Source: Odoribacter sp. UBA944 (lineage in GTDB: Bacteria > Bacteroidota > Bacteroidia > Bacteroidales > Marinifilaceae). Taken from it: DNA of 31,242 nt. Positions 1 to 9,118 of this stretch are shown here, piece by piece. Location: the NCBI GenBank assembly GCA_002293375.1, contig DBDA01000008.1, positions 131,523-162,764 of the forward strand, read 5' to 3'. Within the stretch, counting starts at the first letter, position 1, and every line of letters begins with the position of its first letter. The position numbers and the translations under genes are program-made. The notes below the pieces were generated by a model. The model was not told the DNA's origin. It was given only the letters and a program-made list of their open reading frames with translations, and made no database searches.

Positions 1-496
1 CGGCGGGATGAAACAGCGCATCGGGATCGCTCAGACGTTGCTCAACCTGCCCCGCATCTTAGTGGTGGACGAACCGACGGCGGGCCTCGACCCGCGGGAG
101 CGCATCCGCTTCCGGAACCTGTTAGTGGAGCTGTCGCGCAACCGCATCGTCATCTTCTCGACCCATATCATCGAGGACATTGCCAGCTCCTGCAACCAGG
201 TGGGTGTGATCAACAAGGGATGCCTGAGGTATTACGGAACCCCCGGAGAGATGGCCAACATTGCCAAAGAGGTGACCTGGATCTTCGAGATCCCGGCCCG
301 GGAATTTGCCCAATTGCCTCCGGACCTGCTCATTGTGCACCACATTCGGTTGGGGGACAACATCAAGGTAAGGTGCCTTTCCGAAACGGAACCCGTGCCC
401 GGAGCCACGCGTACTAACCCGGTGTTGGAGGACTCCTACCTCTGGCTGCTACGGGGCGTCAAACTGGCGAACAACGAAGAGATTATCACCCAGTAA
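1..496 (+). CDS. ABC transporter ATP-binding protein, 5'-truncated by window edge
   Basis: This is the C-terminal part of an ABC ATPase that would energise the membrane protein encoded just downstream. The reading frame is open from the first base, which lies inside the ABC signature (GGMKQR is visible, with the preceding Ser codon cut). Then come Walker B and the D-loop (ILVVDEPTAGLDP) and the H-loop (FSTHI). The Walker A half lies outside the window. The first in-frame ATG at position 8 falls inside the signature motif and cannot be the true start. The C-terminal 80 or so residues are less conserved. The stop is 10 bases before the next start, consistent with a two-gene operon. The substrate cannot be told from sequence. 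The family is certain. Confidence 0.93.
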   Translation, partial: GGMKQRIGIAQTLLNLPRILVVDEPTAGLDPRERIRFRNLLVELSRNRIVIFSTHIIEDIASSCNQVGVINKGCLRYYGTPGEMANIAKEVTWIFEIPAREFAQLPPDLLIVHHIRLGDNIKVRCLSETEPVPGATRTNPVLEDSYLWLLRGVKLANNEEIITQ

Positions 497-506
497 AATT
501 CAGATT

Positions 507-1202
507 ATGTTTTTGGATACGGTATATCGGCTCACTTACTACAATATCAAGATCATTTTCGGGAATAAATTCATCTATTTCCTGCTCAGCGCCGTCGCTT
601 TTTTTATCCTGACCGTTGTCATCAACCTCTTTTCCGATGATGAAATTACAGAGGCGACGGCGTACAGCATGCTCCTGGTTCCCTCCATCCTGCTGGTGTT
701 TTACCCCATGTGTTTCGGGATCCAGAACGATCAGGATGCCAAGATCATCGAGATCATCTTCGGCATCCCCAATTACCGGTACAAAGTCTGGCTCTTCCGG
801 CTCTTGATCGCCTATGTGATCTGTTTTGTCCTGACCTTCGGGTTGGGATCGCTGACGGACTGGCTGGTCGTAGAGGTGCCTCCCGGACCACTCACCCTGC
901 AGGTCATGGTGCCGGCTTTTCTGATCGGGATGCTCTCCTTTTTGTTGAGTACCGTCGTTAAAAACGGCAACGGAACAGCGGTGGTCATTATCGTTATCGG
1001 GCTGATTTTTTTTATCCTGCACCAGACCTTGGGTGTCAGCAAATGGAACGTCTTCCTGAACCCGTATGACGTTCCTTTGGACAAAAACCCCGCCATTTTC
1101 TTCAACACCGTTTTGGACAACCGCGTCATCCTCTTGATCGTGTCGGTAGTCTGCTTGCTCGGCGGCCTCTACAATACCCAAAACCGGGAGAAATTTATTT
1201 AA
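507..1202 (+). CDS. ABC-2-type transporter permease-like membrane protein
   Basis: A 231-residue, very hydrophobic protein with about six predicted membrane segments: near residues 23-43, 52-70, 90-112, 125-145, 152-172 and 208-224. Size, topology and position 10 bases after an ABC ATPase gene fit the membrane half of an ABC-2-type exporter. The short amphipathic N-terminus (MFLDTVYRLTYYNIKIIFGNK) is typical of this group. No substrate-specific motif is visible. The ATG at 507 is the only sensible start after the upstream stop. The gene ends 40 bases before dnaG, which appears to have its own promoter, so the transporter and dnaG are probably separate units. Confidence 0.75.
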   Translation: MFLDTVYRLTYYNIKIIFGNKFIYFLLSAVAFFILTVVINLFSDDEITEATAYSMLLVPSILLVFYPMCFGIQNDQDAKIIEIIFGIPNYRYKVWLFRLLIAYVICFVLTFGLGSLTDWLVVEVPPGPLTLQVMVPAFLIGMLSFLLSTVVKNGNGTAVVIIVIGLIFFILHQTLGVSKWNVFLNPYDVPLDKNPAIFFNTVLDNRVILLIVSVVCLLGGLYNTQNREKFI

Positions 1203-1230
1203 ATGTTTCTGTTTATCCCCCGGTTTGCAT

Positions 1231-1238
1231 TATCTTCG
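1231..1238 (+). promoter_or_regulatory. -7 promoter element of dnaG
   Basis: TATCTTCG matches the Bacteroidetes -7 consensus TAnnTTTG with one change (C for the last T). A T-rich TTTCTG lies about 20 bases upstream as a weak -33 element. Only four bases separate the element from the dnaG ATG, so transcription would start at or next to the start codon. Confidence 0.5.
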
Positions 1239-1242
1239 CAGG

Positions 1243-3189
1243 ATGATCGATCAGGGGACTATACAGAAGATTTTCGATGCGGCGGACATCTACCAGATAG
1301 TGTCCGATTTTGTGAACCTGAAAAAGCGGGGGGTGAATTACGTCGGTTGCTGCCCCTTCCACAACGAAAAGACTGGTTCTTTCACCGTTTCTCCCTCCAA
1401 GGGCATTTACAAATGCTTCGGGTGCGGAAAAGGAGGCAATGTGGTCAACTTCATCATGGAGCACGAGCAGATGTCCTACGTGGAGGCATTGCGTTTCTTG
1501 GCGGCCCGCTACAACATTACCATCGAAGAAAAAGAGCTGACGGAGGAGGAGAAAAAGGAGAAGAGCGAACGGGAGAGCATGTTAGTGGTCACCGCTTTTG
1601 CACACGATTTTTTTGTCGATCAACTGCTACATACGGACGAAGGTCGGTCCGTCGGTTTGGGCTATCTGCACAAACGGGGATTGGACGATGCCGCCATCGA
1701 GAAATTCGGGCTCGGTTACAGCCCGGAACAATGGGACGTCCTGACCCGGCTGGCGCAGGAAAAAGGGTACCGGGAGGAGTATCTGGTCAAGACCGGTCTG
1801 ACCATCCCATCGGACAAAGGCGGTTTTGACCGTTTCCGGGCGCGGGTGATCTTCCCGATCCGGGACATCGGCGGAAAGGTCATTGCCTTTGGCGGGCGGA
1901 TCATGACCGGTGACAAGAAAAGCGCCAAATACCTAAACTCTCCCGAATCCGAGATCTACCACAAAAGCCGCACCCTGTACGGCATCTATTTTGCAAAAAA
2001 GAGCATTGTACAACACAATCGCTGCTATTTGGTGGAGGGTTATCTGGATGTGATCTCTTTTCACCGCAAGGGAGTGGAGAACACGGTCGCCTCTTCCGGA
2101 ACGGCACTGACAGTGGAGCAGATCCGCCTGGTCCGCCGGTTGACCCCTAACATCACCATTATTTACGACGGCGATGCGGCCGGTATCCGGGCATCGCTCC
2201 GGGGGATTGATCTGGTGCTGGAAGAGGGGATGAACGTGCGGGTGCTATCGCTTCCCGAGGGAGAAGATCCGGACTCTTTTTCCCTGTCCCGCACACCGGA
2301 GGAGTTACAGGAATATCTCCGGAACAACGAAACCGACTTTATTTCGTTTAAAACAAAGTTGCTCCTGGGGCAGGCCGGCAACGACCCGATTGAGCGGGCC
2401 CGGTTGATCAAAGAAGTGGTGCAGAGTATTGCGCTGATCCCGGATTCCATTACCCGTTCGGTCTATGTCCGGGAGGCGGCTCTTCTAATGCAAACGGAAG
2501 AGCAGGAGTTGTACAACGAGGTGGCCCGGATCCGGACGGGGAAAAAGGCGGACGGAGAACACCGGGCATACGACGACCGTTTCGGCAAGAAAGAGCCCCC
2601 CCCCTCCGTCGAGCCTGCTGTCCTGAAGGCGGACGAGGGATGCGCGACGGAGGAGCGGATGCTGGTTCGTTACCTCCTGTTGTTCGGAAACGTGGAGTTG
2701 TACGAAGATTCCCAGGAGGACGTGACTCGCTCTGTCAGCGTCGGAGAGTATATCATCAAAGAGCTGGCGGAAGACGAATTGGAGCTGTTTGATCCCGAAT
2801 GGCTCGTCATACAAAAGGAATACGGGCTTCATTACCGCTCTCCCGGGTTTATTCCGGCCAAATATTTCATTGGACATCCGGATCCCCGCATCAGCGGACG
2901 GGTGGCCGATGTACTGAGCGAACCGTACGAATTGAGCAGAATGTGGAGCCAAAAGGAGAGCTACGTCCCCCGGGAAGAGTTGCTGTTGGCGGAGTTGTTG
3001 CCCAAAGTGGTGGACAATTACAAAATGCGGCGGGTGGAATTGATGGTGCGCGAAGCGGACGGTAAGATCCTCGAATTGCAGACGGCGGGGAATGCGGAAG
3101 ATGTACTGGTATGGATCAAAAAGAAGACAACCCTGAACCGGATCCGGGCCAAACTGAACGAGAAGCTGAAGCGAACAGGGATTCGGTAA
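1243..3189 (+). CDS. dnaG: DNA primase DnaG
   Basis: DnaG makes RNA primers for chromosome replication. The 648-residue product shows the N-terminal CHC2 zinc ribbon (CPFHNEKTGSF followed by KCFGCGKGG), the catalytic core, and the TOPRIM metal-binding region (LVEGYLDV, then ASSGTALT and IIYDGDAAG). A charged linker and a C-terminal DnaB-binding-type region follow. An ATG 18 bases upstream (1225) is in frame, but family members begin with a MIDQ-type N-terminus, which places the start at 1243. The gene stands alone between the ABC permease and the efflux operon. A run of nine C at 2596-2604 encodes prolines in the linker and could be prone to slippage or sequencing error. The frame is intact as given. 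Confidence 0.97.
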   Translation: MIDQGTIQKIFDAADIYQIVSDFVNLKKRGVNYVGCCPFHNEKTGSFTVSPSKGIYKCFGCGKGGNVVNFIMEHEQMSYVEALRFLAARYNITIEEKELTEEEKKEKSERESMLVVTAFAHDFFVDQLLHTDEGRSVGLGYLHKRGLDDAAIEKFGLGYSPEQWDVLTRLAQEKGYREEYLVKTGLTIPSDKGGFDRFRARVIFPIRDIGGKVIAFGGRIMTGDKKSAKYLNSPESEIYHKSRTLYGIYFAKKSIVQHNRCYLVEGYLDVISFHRKGVENTVASSGTALTVEQIRLVRRLTPNITIIYDGDAAGIRASLRGIDLVLEEGMNVRVLSLPEGEDPDSFSLSRTPEELQEYLRNNETDFISFKTKLLLGQAGNDPIERARLIKEVVQSIALIPDSITRSVYVREAALLMQTEEQELYNEVARIRTGKKADGEHRAYDDRFGKKEPPPSVEPAVLKADEGCATEERMLVRYLLLFGNVELYEDSQEDVTRSVSVGEYIIKELAEDELELFDPEWLVIQKEYGLHYRSPGFIPAKYFIGHPDPRISGRVADVLSEPYELSRMWSQKESYVPREELLLAELLPKVVDNYKMRRVELMVREADGKILELQTAGNAEDVLVWIKKKTTLNRIRAKLNEKLKRTGIR

Positions 3190-3220
3190 TCGTAATAGTT
3201 TATTTTTTTGAACGGATTTT

Positions 3221-3228
3221 TACCTTTG
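3221..3228 (+). promoter_or_regulatory. Possible -7 promoter element of the efflux operon
   Basis: TACCTTTG is a perfect match to the Bacteroidetes -7 consensus TAnnTTTG. The -33 partner is weak (TTTA about 18 bases upstream). It would give a leader of about 70 bases before the TolC-like gene. Confidence 0.45.
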
Positions 3229-3306
3229 GCACAAAATTTGCATAAAATGTAGATTCCATTTGTTGGCGGGAATAGCATGGTAAAAAATAAAAAGATGATG
3301 ATACAG

Positions 3307-4590
3307 ATGAAAAAACGATGGATCGGATTGTGGGCGGTTCTGTTACTGCCCTCGCTGGTCCTGGCACAGGAAACAGAAAGCCTCTCGTTGCAGCAGGCCG
3401 TAGAGTATGCCGTGGAGCACAACAAACAGTTACAGGTATCCCGGAAAGAAGTGGACCTTTATAAGCAAAAAGTGCGGGAAGCGGTGGCATCGGGATTGCC
3501 GCAGATCAACGGGACAGTGAATTACAATACCAACTTTGGCTACGAGATGAATTTTGGCGGGAACGCTATCAAAATGAAAGACCAGTCGAATCTGGTCGGG
3601 TCGGTTTCCCAACTGCTCTTCAGCGGCCAGTGGATCGTCAATGTTCAGATCAGCAAAATCGCCGAGCAACTCTCCATGCAACAGGTGGACATTACTGCTT
3701 TGGATATCCGGGAGAATATATGCAATACATATTATGCAGTACTGGCCGGTGAACGGTTGAAAGAGATTGTGTCCATGAACCTGAAAAACCTTAATGAGGT
3801 TTACGAGCATACCCGCAACATGTACGAAGCCGGAACTGTCGAGATCACAGATGTCGATCAGATCCGGATCACCGTAGGACTGTTAAAAAACAGTTTATCC
3901 ACTTTGGAACGGAATGTGGAGTTGAGTTACAACCTGTTGCGCCTGCAGTTGGGGTTGACAGCCGATCACGCTTTGCGGCTGAGCGATCCGTTGGACCATT
4001 TCCTGGATAAAGAGGATTACGTGAAGTTGGCCGTACAGCAGTTCGAGATCAACAACAGTCCGGAATTTCAGGTAATACAGACCCAGGAGGAGATGAATAA
4101 AAAGATGGTTGGCCTGCAAAAATGGGCGTATGCTCCGACCATCTCCGGACAATATTCCTACACATACAAATTGTTAAAGCCGGAGCTGGACATGAGTCCC
4201 AAGCACGCGGCCGGCGTAGTGATGAGCATTCCGCTCTTCTCCGGGTTTGAACGCAAATCCCTGGTGGAACAGGCAAAGATCGGCTACGAGCAGACATTGC
4301 TGAACAAGAGTCTGTTGGAAGATCAACTCTACCTGAATGACAAACAGTATAAATTTGAGCTGAAAAACGCCACGGAGAACTACTCCCTGCAAAAAGAGAA
4401 CATCGAACTTGCTAAACGCGTGTTGGAAAATATCCAGCGAAAATACGAATTTGGGGCGGTTTCCAGTTTGGATCTGACCCAGGCCAACAACAACTACCTG
4501 GAAGCGGAAAACAACTATACCAACGCCTGCCTGACACTGTTGCAGGCAGAATTGAAACTGGAACGACTGTACAACGAATTCTCTTACTAA
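3307..4590 (+). CDS. TolC-family outer-membrane efflux channel
   Basis: The 427-residue product is the outer-membrane channel of a tripartite efflux pump. It has a Sec signal peptide (MKKRWIGLW, hydrophobic core, cut near VLAQ) and two repeated halves of long helices typical of the OEP family: LSLQQAVEYAVEHNKQL at the start, and a matching second-repeat segment ending in KYEFGAVSSLDLTQANNNYLEA. In-frame ATGs at 3277, 3295 and 3298 are also possible. I chose 3307 because it gives a normal signal peptide with the KK just inside. The adaptor gene follows after 23 bases. The substrate is not readable from the sequence. Confidence 0.92.
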   Translation: MKKRWIGLWAVLLLPSLVLAQETESLSLQQAVEYAVEHNKQLQVSRKEVDLYKQKVREAVASGLPQINGTVNYNTNFGYEMNFGGNAIKMKDQSNLVGSVSQLLFSGQWIVNVQISKIAEQLSMQQVDITALDIRENICNTYYAVLAGERLKEIVSMNLKNLNEVYEHTRNMYEAGTVEITDVDQIRITVGLLKNSLSTLERNVELSYNLLRLQLGLTADHALRLSDPLDHFLDKEDYVKLAVQQFEINNSPEFQVIQTQEEMNKKMVGLQKWAYAPTISGQYSYTYKLLKPELDMSPKHAAGVVMSIPLFSGFERKSLVEQAKIGYEQTLLNKSLLEDQLYLNDKQYKFELKNATENYSLQKENIELAKRVLENIQRKYEFGAVSSLDLTQANNNYLEAENNYTNACLTLLQAELKLERLYNEFSY

Positions 4591-4613
4591 CCACGAAAAT
4601 AAAAATTTATACC

Positions 4614-5645
4614 ATGATACGAAACACTATTTTATGGGTGGTGGCCGTGGCCGTGCTGGCCGGTTGCTCCGGAAAAGAAAAAACAACGGAGACCGTGGAA
4701 GAAGCCACACCCGTAAGAGTATTGAAATTGACGAAACAGAAGGTGGCCACGACGCTGGATTACACGGCGACACTGGAGGCCGACGAACAGGTCTATTACG
4801 CACCGGCTTCGCCCGGTCGCATCAATAAGATCTACGTAGAAGTTGGCGACCGGATCAAAAAAGGAGAGTTGTTGGTACAGATGGACCCGACCAGCTTGCA
4901 ACAGGCGCAGGTACAGTTGAAAAATTTGGAAACCGAGTATAACCGGGCGGTGAAGCTGAATGAAACGGGAAGCATCTCCAAACAAGCATACGACGCTACG
5001 GTGACCCAGTACGAAGTGGCTAAATCCAACGTGGAATTCTTGGAAGAAAATACGAAAATGCCGGCCCCGTTCAACGGGATCGTGACCGGCAAGTACTTTG
5101 AAGATGGGGAGGTCTATTCCGGCATGGCGGCCGGCGGGGCGGCAAAGCCCTCCATCGTGACCATTGAAAAGATCGATCCCGTGAAAGCCTATGTTGATTT
5201 GGCGGAACAGTATTTTCTCTCCCTGAAAACAGGTACAAAAGTAACCTTTAAAAGCTCCCTTTATCCCGACCGGGAGTTTCACGGAACAGTAAGCATTGTC
5301 TATCCGACCGTCGATCCCTCTTCCCGGACGTTCCGGGTGGAAATAAAACTCCCGAACGGGGACGAGGCTTTGCGCCCGGGTATGTACGGAACCGTCAATT
5401 TCTTTGTCGGAGAACTGGAAACCATGATCGTGCCCTCCTTGGCTATCCTGAAACTACAAGGATCCAACGATCGCTATGCTTTCCTCAACAAAGACGGAGT
5501 GGCCAAACGGGTGGATGTTACCTTGGGGCGGCGTTTTGAAGATCAGATCGAAATTTTCGGTCCGGAGATCAAAGAGGGGGAAGAACTGGTCGTAGTCGGA
5601 CAGGGGCGCTTGGTAGACGGCCGGGCATTGAAAATAGAGCAATAA
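4614..5645 (+). CDS. RND efflux periplasmic adaptor lipoprotein (MFP/HlyD family)
   Basis: The 343-residue product is the membrane-fusion protein linking the RND pump to the TolC-like channel. A lipoprotein signal ends at Cys18 (lipobox LAGC), so it should be lipid-anchored in the periplasm. Next come the first half of a lipoyl-like domain (YYAPASPGRINKIYVEVGDRI), a short alpha-hairpin around residues 95-150, the second lipoyl half (MPAPFNGIVTGKYFEDGEV) and a beta-barrel with the usual IVYPTVDPSSRTFRVE motif. It lies 23 bases after the channel gene and 12 bases before the pump gene. The family is clear, the substrate unknown. Confidence 0.94.
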   Translation: MIRNTILWVVAVAVLAGCSGKEKTTETVEEATPVRVLKLTKQKVATTLDYTATLEADEQVYYAPASPGRINKIYVEVGDRIKKGELLVQMDPTSLQQAQVQLKNLETEYNRAVKLNETGSISKQAYDATVTQYEVAKSNVEFLEENTKMPAPFNGIVTGKYFEDGEVYSGMAAGGAAKPSIVTIEKIDPVKAYVDLAEQYFLSLKTGTKVTFKSSLYPDREFHGTVSIVYPTVDPSSRTFRVEIKLPNGDEALRPGMYGTVNFFVGELETMIVPSLAILKLQGSNDRYAFLNKDGVAKRVDVTLGRRFEDQIEIFGPEIKEGEELVVVGQGRLVDGRALKIEQ

Positions 5646-5657
5646 ATCGATACGGAA

Positions 5658-8600
5658 ATGAGTATATACAATACAGCGGTTAGCAAACCGATATCCACCT
5701 TAATGGTCTTTCTGGCCATTATCGTGCTGGGGGTATTCTCCTACATCCAGTTACCCGTGGACCTGTACCCGAAAATGGACCCGCCTTACCTCACAGTCAT
5801 GGCGACCTATCCGGGTTCGAACGCGGCGGATATCGAGGAGAATATAACCAAAATCCTGGAGGACAATCTGAACTCCGTGGACGAACTGAAGGAGATGCGG
5901 TCGGTTTCGTACGACAACATCGGTGTGATCTATCTGGAGTTCGAATGGGAGGCCAACCTGGACGAAGCCTCCAACGACGTACGGGATGCTGTGGACAAAG
6001 CCATGTCGGGATTGCCCGACGGCATCGACCGGCCGACCATCATGCGCTTCAATGCCTCTATGATACCCATTCTGGTCTACGCGGTGACGGCGGAGTCCTC
6101 CTATCCGGGCATCGACCGGATCCTGGACGATAAGCTGATCACCCGTCTGAACCGGGTGGACGGCGTAGCCAGCGTAATTGTGGCCGGTGCGCCGGTGCGG
6201 GTGGTCTATGTGGATCTGGACCCGCATCAATTAGAGGCCTATGGCCTGACGGTAGAACAGATCGGCGCCAAGATCCTGGCCGAGAACCAGGACATCTCCT
6301 CCGGAAGTGTGAAGATGGGAACCGTGGACTATACGCTCCGCGTGGAAGGGGAATTCGAAGAGAGTGCACAGATCAAGGACATCGTGCTGGGGATGCAGAA
6401 TGGCAAAACCATCTACCTTCGCGATGTGGCCAACGTGCGGGATACCCTCCGGGACATCACCCTTGAACAGACCGTAAACCGTGGGCAAGGCGGTGTGTTG
6501 CTGGTGACCAAGCAGACCGATGCCAATGCGGTGGCGGTAGCGGAACAGGCCAAGAAAGAGATCGAAGCGGCCCAAAAAGAGTTGCCGACGGACATCAAAT
6601 TCCAGATCATTTCGGACAACTCCGACTTCATTGTAAAGTCCATCAGCAACCTGCAGGAAACCCTGATGTACGCCCTCTTCTTTGTGGTGTTGGTGGTCTT
6701 TGTCTTTCTGGGGCGCTGGCGGGCGACCTTTATCATCGCCCTGACCATCCCGATCTCCTTGATCGTGGCGTTTATCTACCTGCTGATCACCGGCGAATCG
6801 TTGAACATCATCTCGCTTTCGTCACTCTCCATTGCCATCGGGATGGTGGTGGACGATGCCATTGTGGTGCTGGAGAACATCTCCAAACACATCGATCGCG
6901 GAAGCCGTCCCCGCGAGGCTGCCAAATACGGGACAAACGAAGTGTGGCTTTCGGTGATCGTAACCACGCTGGTAACCGTGGCCGTATTCTTTCCGTTGAC
7001 CATGGTGACCGGTATGACCGGGATCCTCTTCAAACAGTTGGGGTGGATCGTCTGCATCACCATCGTAACCTCCACGGTAACGGCCATCTCCCTGACCCCG
7101 ATGTTGGCTTCCCAGTTGATGAAAGTGCAGGAGTTAGGGCCTGCCGGGAAGTTCAGTTTTTACCACTATGTCAACCGGCAGTTGACCAAGTTGGACAGTT
7201 GGTACGAAAAGTTGATCCGCTGGGCATTGCACCACAAGGCGTTTATGCTCTCGGCCATGCTGTCGGTCTTTTTGGGTTCCTGTAGCCTATTAGGTTTTAT
7301 TCAAACGGACTTTATGCCGCAGAACGACCAGGGGAACCTGCAAGCGTATGTAAAGATGCAGACAGGGCAACGGGTAGAGATCACCAAAAAGGTCTCCCTG
7401 CAGATCGATTCGGCCATTCGGGCGGACGTGCCGGAAGTAACCATCATCAACTTAGCATACGGTAGCGAAGAAGAGGCCTCCTTTGCCTCCATGATGAGTA
7501 CGACCGGGAACAATATCCTGAACATCCGCATGCGTTTTCTGGACCGGAAAGAGCGTGACCGGGATGTCTTTGTGATCGCCGACCAGATCCGCGACATCCT
7601 GAAAAAATTCCCGGATGTGCTGGAATACACCGTTTCCACCGGCGGCGGCGGTTTTGGAGGGAGCAACACCGTAGATATCGAGGTCACCGGGCACGAATTT
7701 AACGTAACCAACTCCTTAGCCGCCCGGATCGCGGACATGGCCAAACAGTTACCCGGAGCGGGAGACGTGAAGATCAGCCGGGATGACGACAAAGTAGAGC
7801 TTCAACTGCACCTGAACCGGGACAAACTGGCCCTGCACGGCTTGACAACGGCGGATGTCGGTTCGGCCATGCGGAACCGCATGTATGGTTTCCGGAACAG
7901 CAAATACAAGGAGAACGGAGAGGAATACGATATCATCGTGCGGTTGGAGGAGGTGTACCGCTCTTCCATCACCGATATCGAGAACATGTTTATCACCGAT
8001 GCATTCGGACAGAAGGTACGCATCCAGGAGTTGGGGGAGATCCGCGAATTTTATTCGCCGCCCAACATTGAACGCAAGAGCAAGCAGCGGATGCTGACCG
8101 TCTCCGTCGCCCCGTTAGCCGGAGTGGCAATAGGAGAGTTGGCCGAATCCGTACAGGAGATGCTGGCCCAGATAGACGACGTGCCGCCCGAAGTTTCCCT
8201 TTACGTGGGCGGATCTTACGAGGATCAGCAGGAGTCGTTCGGATCCCTCCTTCAGTTGCTGGTTTTATCGCTGATGTTGGTATACATTGTGATGGCGGCG
8301 GAGTTCGAATCGTTCAAAATGCCCATTATCATCATGTTCTCCATTCCGTTCGCTTTCTCCGGGGTGATCCTTTCCCTGCTTCTCACCAATACACCTTTAA
8401 GCGTGGTAGCGGCATTGGGGGCGGTGATGCTGATCGGTATCGTAACCAAGAACGGTATCGTACTGATCGACTTTATCAACCTGATGCGGGAGCGGGGCAT
8501 ACGTTTATACGAAGCGATCGCGCTGGCCTGCCGTTCCCGTTTGCGCCCGGTGTTGATGACCTCCCTGACCACGATCCTGGGGATGGTACCGATGGCTTTG

Positions 8601-8819
8601 AGCGTGGGAGAGGGTTCCGAAACCTGGCGCCCGATGGGTATCGCGGTGATCGGCGGGATGATCTTCTCCACGATCATCACCATGCTCATTGTTCCGGTGA
8701 TCTATGCATGGTGGGACAGGAGCGGCAGCCGGGATAAAAAGAAGAAATACAGCAAAATGTACAAGTTTATGAGCGGATTCGACCCGGAACGGGACCTTCC
8801 GCAACAACCAAACAAATAA
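5658..8819 (+). CDS. RND-family efflux pump inner-membrane subunit (AcrB-like)
   Basis: The 1053-residue length is normal for the hydrophobe/amphiphile efflux group. The protein has an N-terminal membrane helix, a large periplasmic loop, a first membrane block, a second periplasmic loop and a final membrane block. The fourth transmembrane helix carries the proton-relay pair Asp399-Asp400 (GMVVDDAIVVLENI), as in AcrB-type proton/drug antiporters. The N-terminal AVSKPISTLM, the PGSNAADIEENITK segment and TLTTILGMVPMALS near the C-terminus are family signatures. The charged tail of about 30 residues is cytoplasmic. It is the third gene of a tight operon. A drug, bile-salt or lipid substrate is plausible but not shown. 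Confidence 0.96.
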   Translation: MSIYNTAVSKPISTLMVFLAIIVLGVFSYIQLPVDLYPKMDPPYLTVMATYPGSNAADIEENITKILEDNLNSVDELKEMRSVSYDNIGVIYLEFEWEANLDEASNDVRDAVDKAMSGLPDGIDRPTIMRFNASMIPILVYAVTAESSYPGIDRILDDKLITRLNRVDGVASVIVAGAPVRVVYVDLDPHQLEAYGLTVEQIGAKILAENQDISSGSVKMGTVDYTLRVEGEFEESAQIKDIVLGMQNGKTIYLRDVANVRDTLRDITLEQTVNRGQGGVLLVTKQTDANAVAVAEQAKKEIEAAQKELPTDIKFQIISDNSDFIVKSISNLQETLMYALFFVVLVVFVFLGRWRATFIIALTIPISLIVAFIYLLITGESLNIISLSSLSIAIGMVVDDAIVVLENISKHIDRGSRPREAAKYGTNEVWLSVIVTTLVTVAVFFPLTMVTGMTGILFKQLGWIVCITIVTSTVTAISLTPMLASQLMKVQELGPAGKFSFYHYVNRQLTKLDSWYEKLIRWALHHKAFMLSAMLSVFLGSCSLLGFIQTDFMPQNDQGNLQAYVKMQTGQRVEITKKVSLQIDSAIRADVPEVTIINLAYGSEEEASFASMMSTTGNNILNIRMRFLDRKERDRDVFVIADQIRDILKKFPDVLEYTVSTGGGGFGGSNTVDIEVTGHEFNVTNSLAARIADMAKQLPGAGDVKISRDDDKVELQLHLNRDKLALHGLTTADVGSAMRNRMYGFRNSKYKENGEEYDIIVRLEEVYRSSITDIENMFITDAFGQKVRIQELGEIREFYSPPNIERKSKQRMLTVSVAPLAGVAIGELAESVQEMLAQIDDVPPEVSLYVGGSYEDQQESFGSLLQLLVLSLMLVYIVMAAEFESFKMPIIIMFSIPFAFSGVILSLLLTNTPLSVVAALGAVMLIGIVTKNGIVLIDFINLMRERGIRLYEAIALACRSRLRPVLMTSLTTILGMVPMALSVGEGSETWRPMGIAVIGGMIFSTIITMLIVPVIYAWWDRSGSRDKKKKYSKMYKFMSGFDPERDLPQQPNK

Positions 8820-8823
8820 CGCC

Positions 8824-9117
8824 ATGAAGTCAGTATTTATTGTATATAACCAGGCTCTGACGGAACGGGTCGCCTACATGTTGGAACAGATGAAGATCAA
8901 AGGGTTTACCCAATGGGAAAACGTCAACGGGACCGGAACGGATGATGGGGAGCCGCGCATGGGTTCCCACACTTGGCCGGAGATGAACTCCGCTACCATG
9001 ACCATCGTACAGGACGAAATGGTGCCGTTGATCCTGCAGTATGTAGAAAAATTGGATGATGTAAACAAAGAGAACGGCATCCGCGCTTTTGTCTGGGACA
9101 TCACAGCCATGTATTGA
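8824..9117 (+). CDS. Small PII-like (ferredoxin-fold) protein
   Basis: A 97-residue soluble protein beginning 4 bases after the RND pump stop. The order of hydrophobic strands (KSVFIVYN at the start, ATMTIVQDEM in the middle, IRAFVWDITAMY at the end) with a Gly-rich loop between (NGTGTDDGEPRMGSHTWPEMN) resembles PII-like or DUF3240-type proteins. Small members of that group are known beside RND metal pumps. Here I infer a regulatory or sensing role for the pump from position only. The conserved Lys and nucleotide loops of true GlnB are not evident, so nitrogen regulation is unlikely. The next gene starts one base after the stop. Confidence 0.6.
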   Translation: MKSVFIVYNQALTERVAYMLEQMKIKGFTQWENVNGTGTDDGEPRMGSHTWPEMNSATMTIVQDEMVPLILQYVEKLDDVNKENGIRAFVWDITAMY

Positions 9118-9118
9118 C

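Noticed and set aside
486..1181. 231-codon frame on the minus strand opposite the ABC permease
   Set aside because: Highly polar antisense shadow of a hydrophobic protein. The plus-strand frame has clear membrane segments and operon context.
1225..1242. Upstream ATG for dnaG
   Set aside because: Family members begin at the MIDQ-type N-terminus, and this ATG lies upstream of the predicted transcription start.
9089..9118. Earlier ATG for the ArnT-like gene
   Set aside because: It lies inside the upstream PII-like gene. The ATG at 9119 gives a normal membrane-protein N-terminus.
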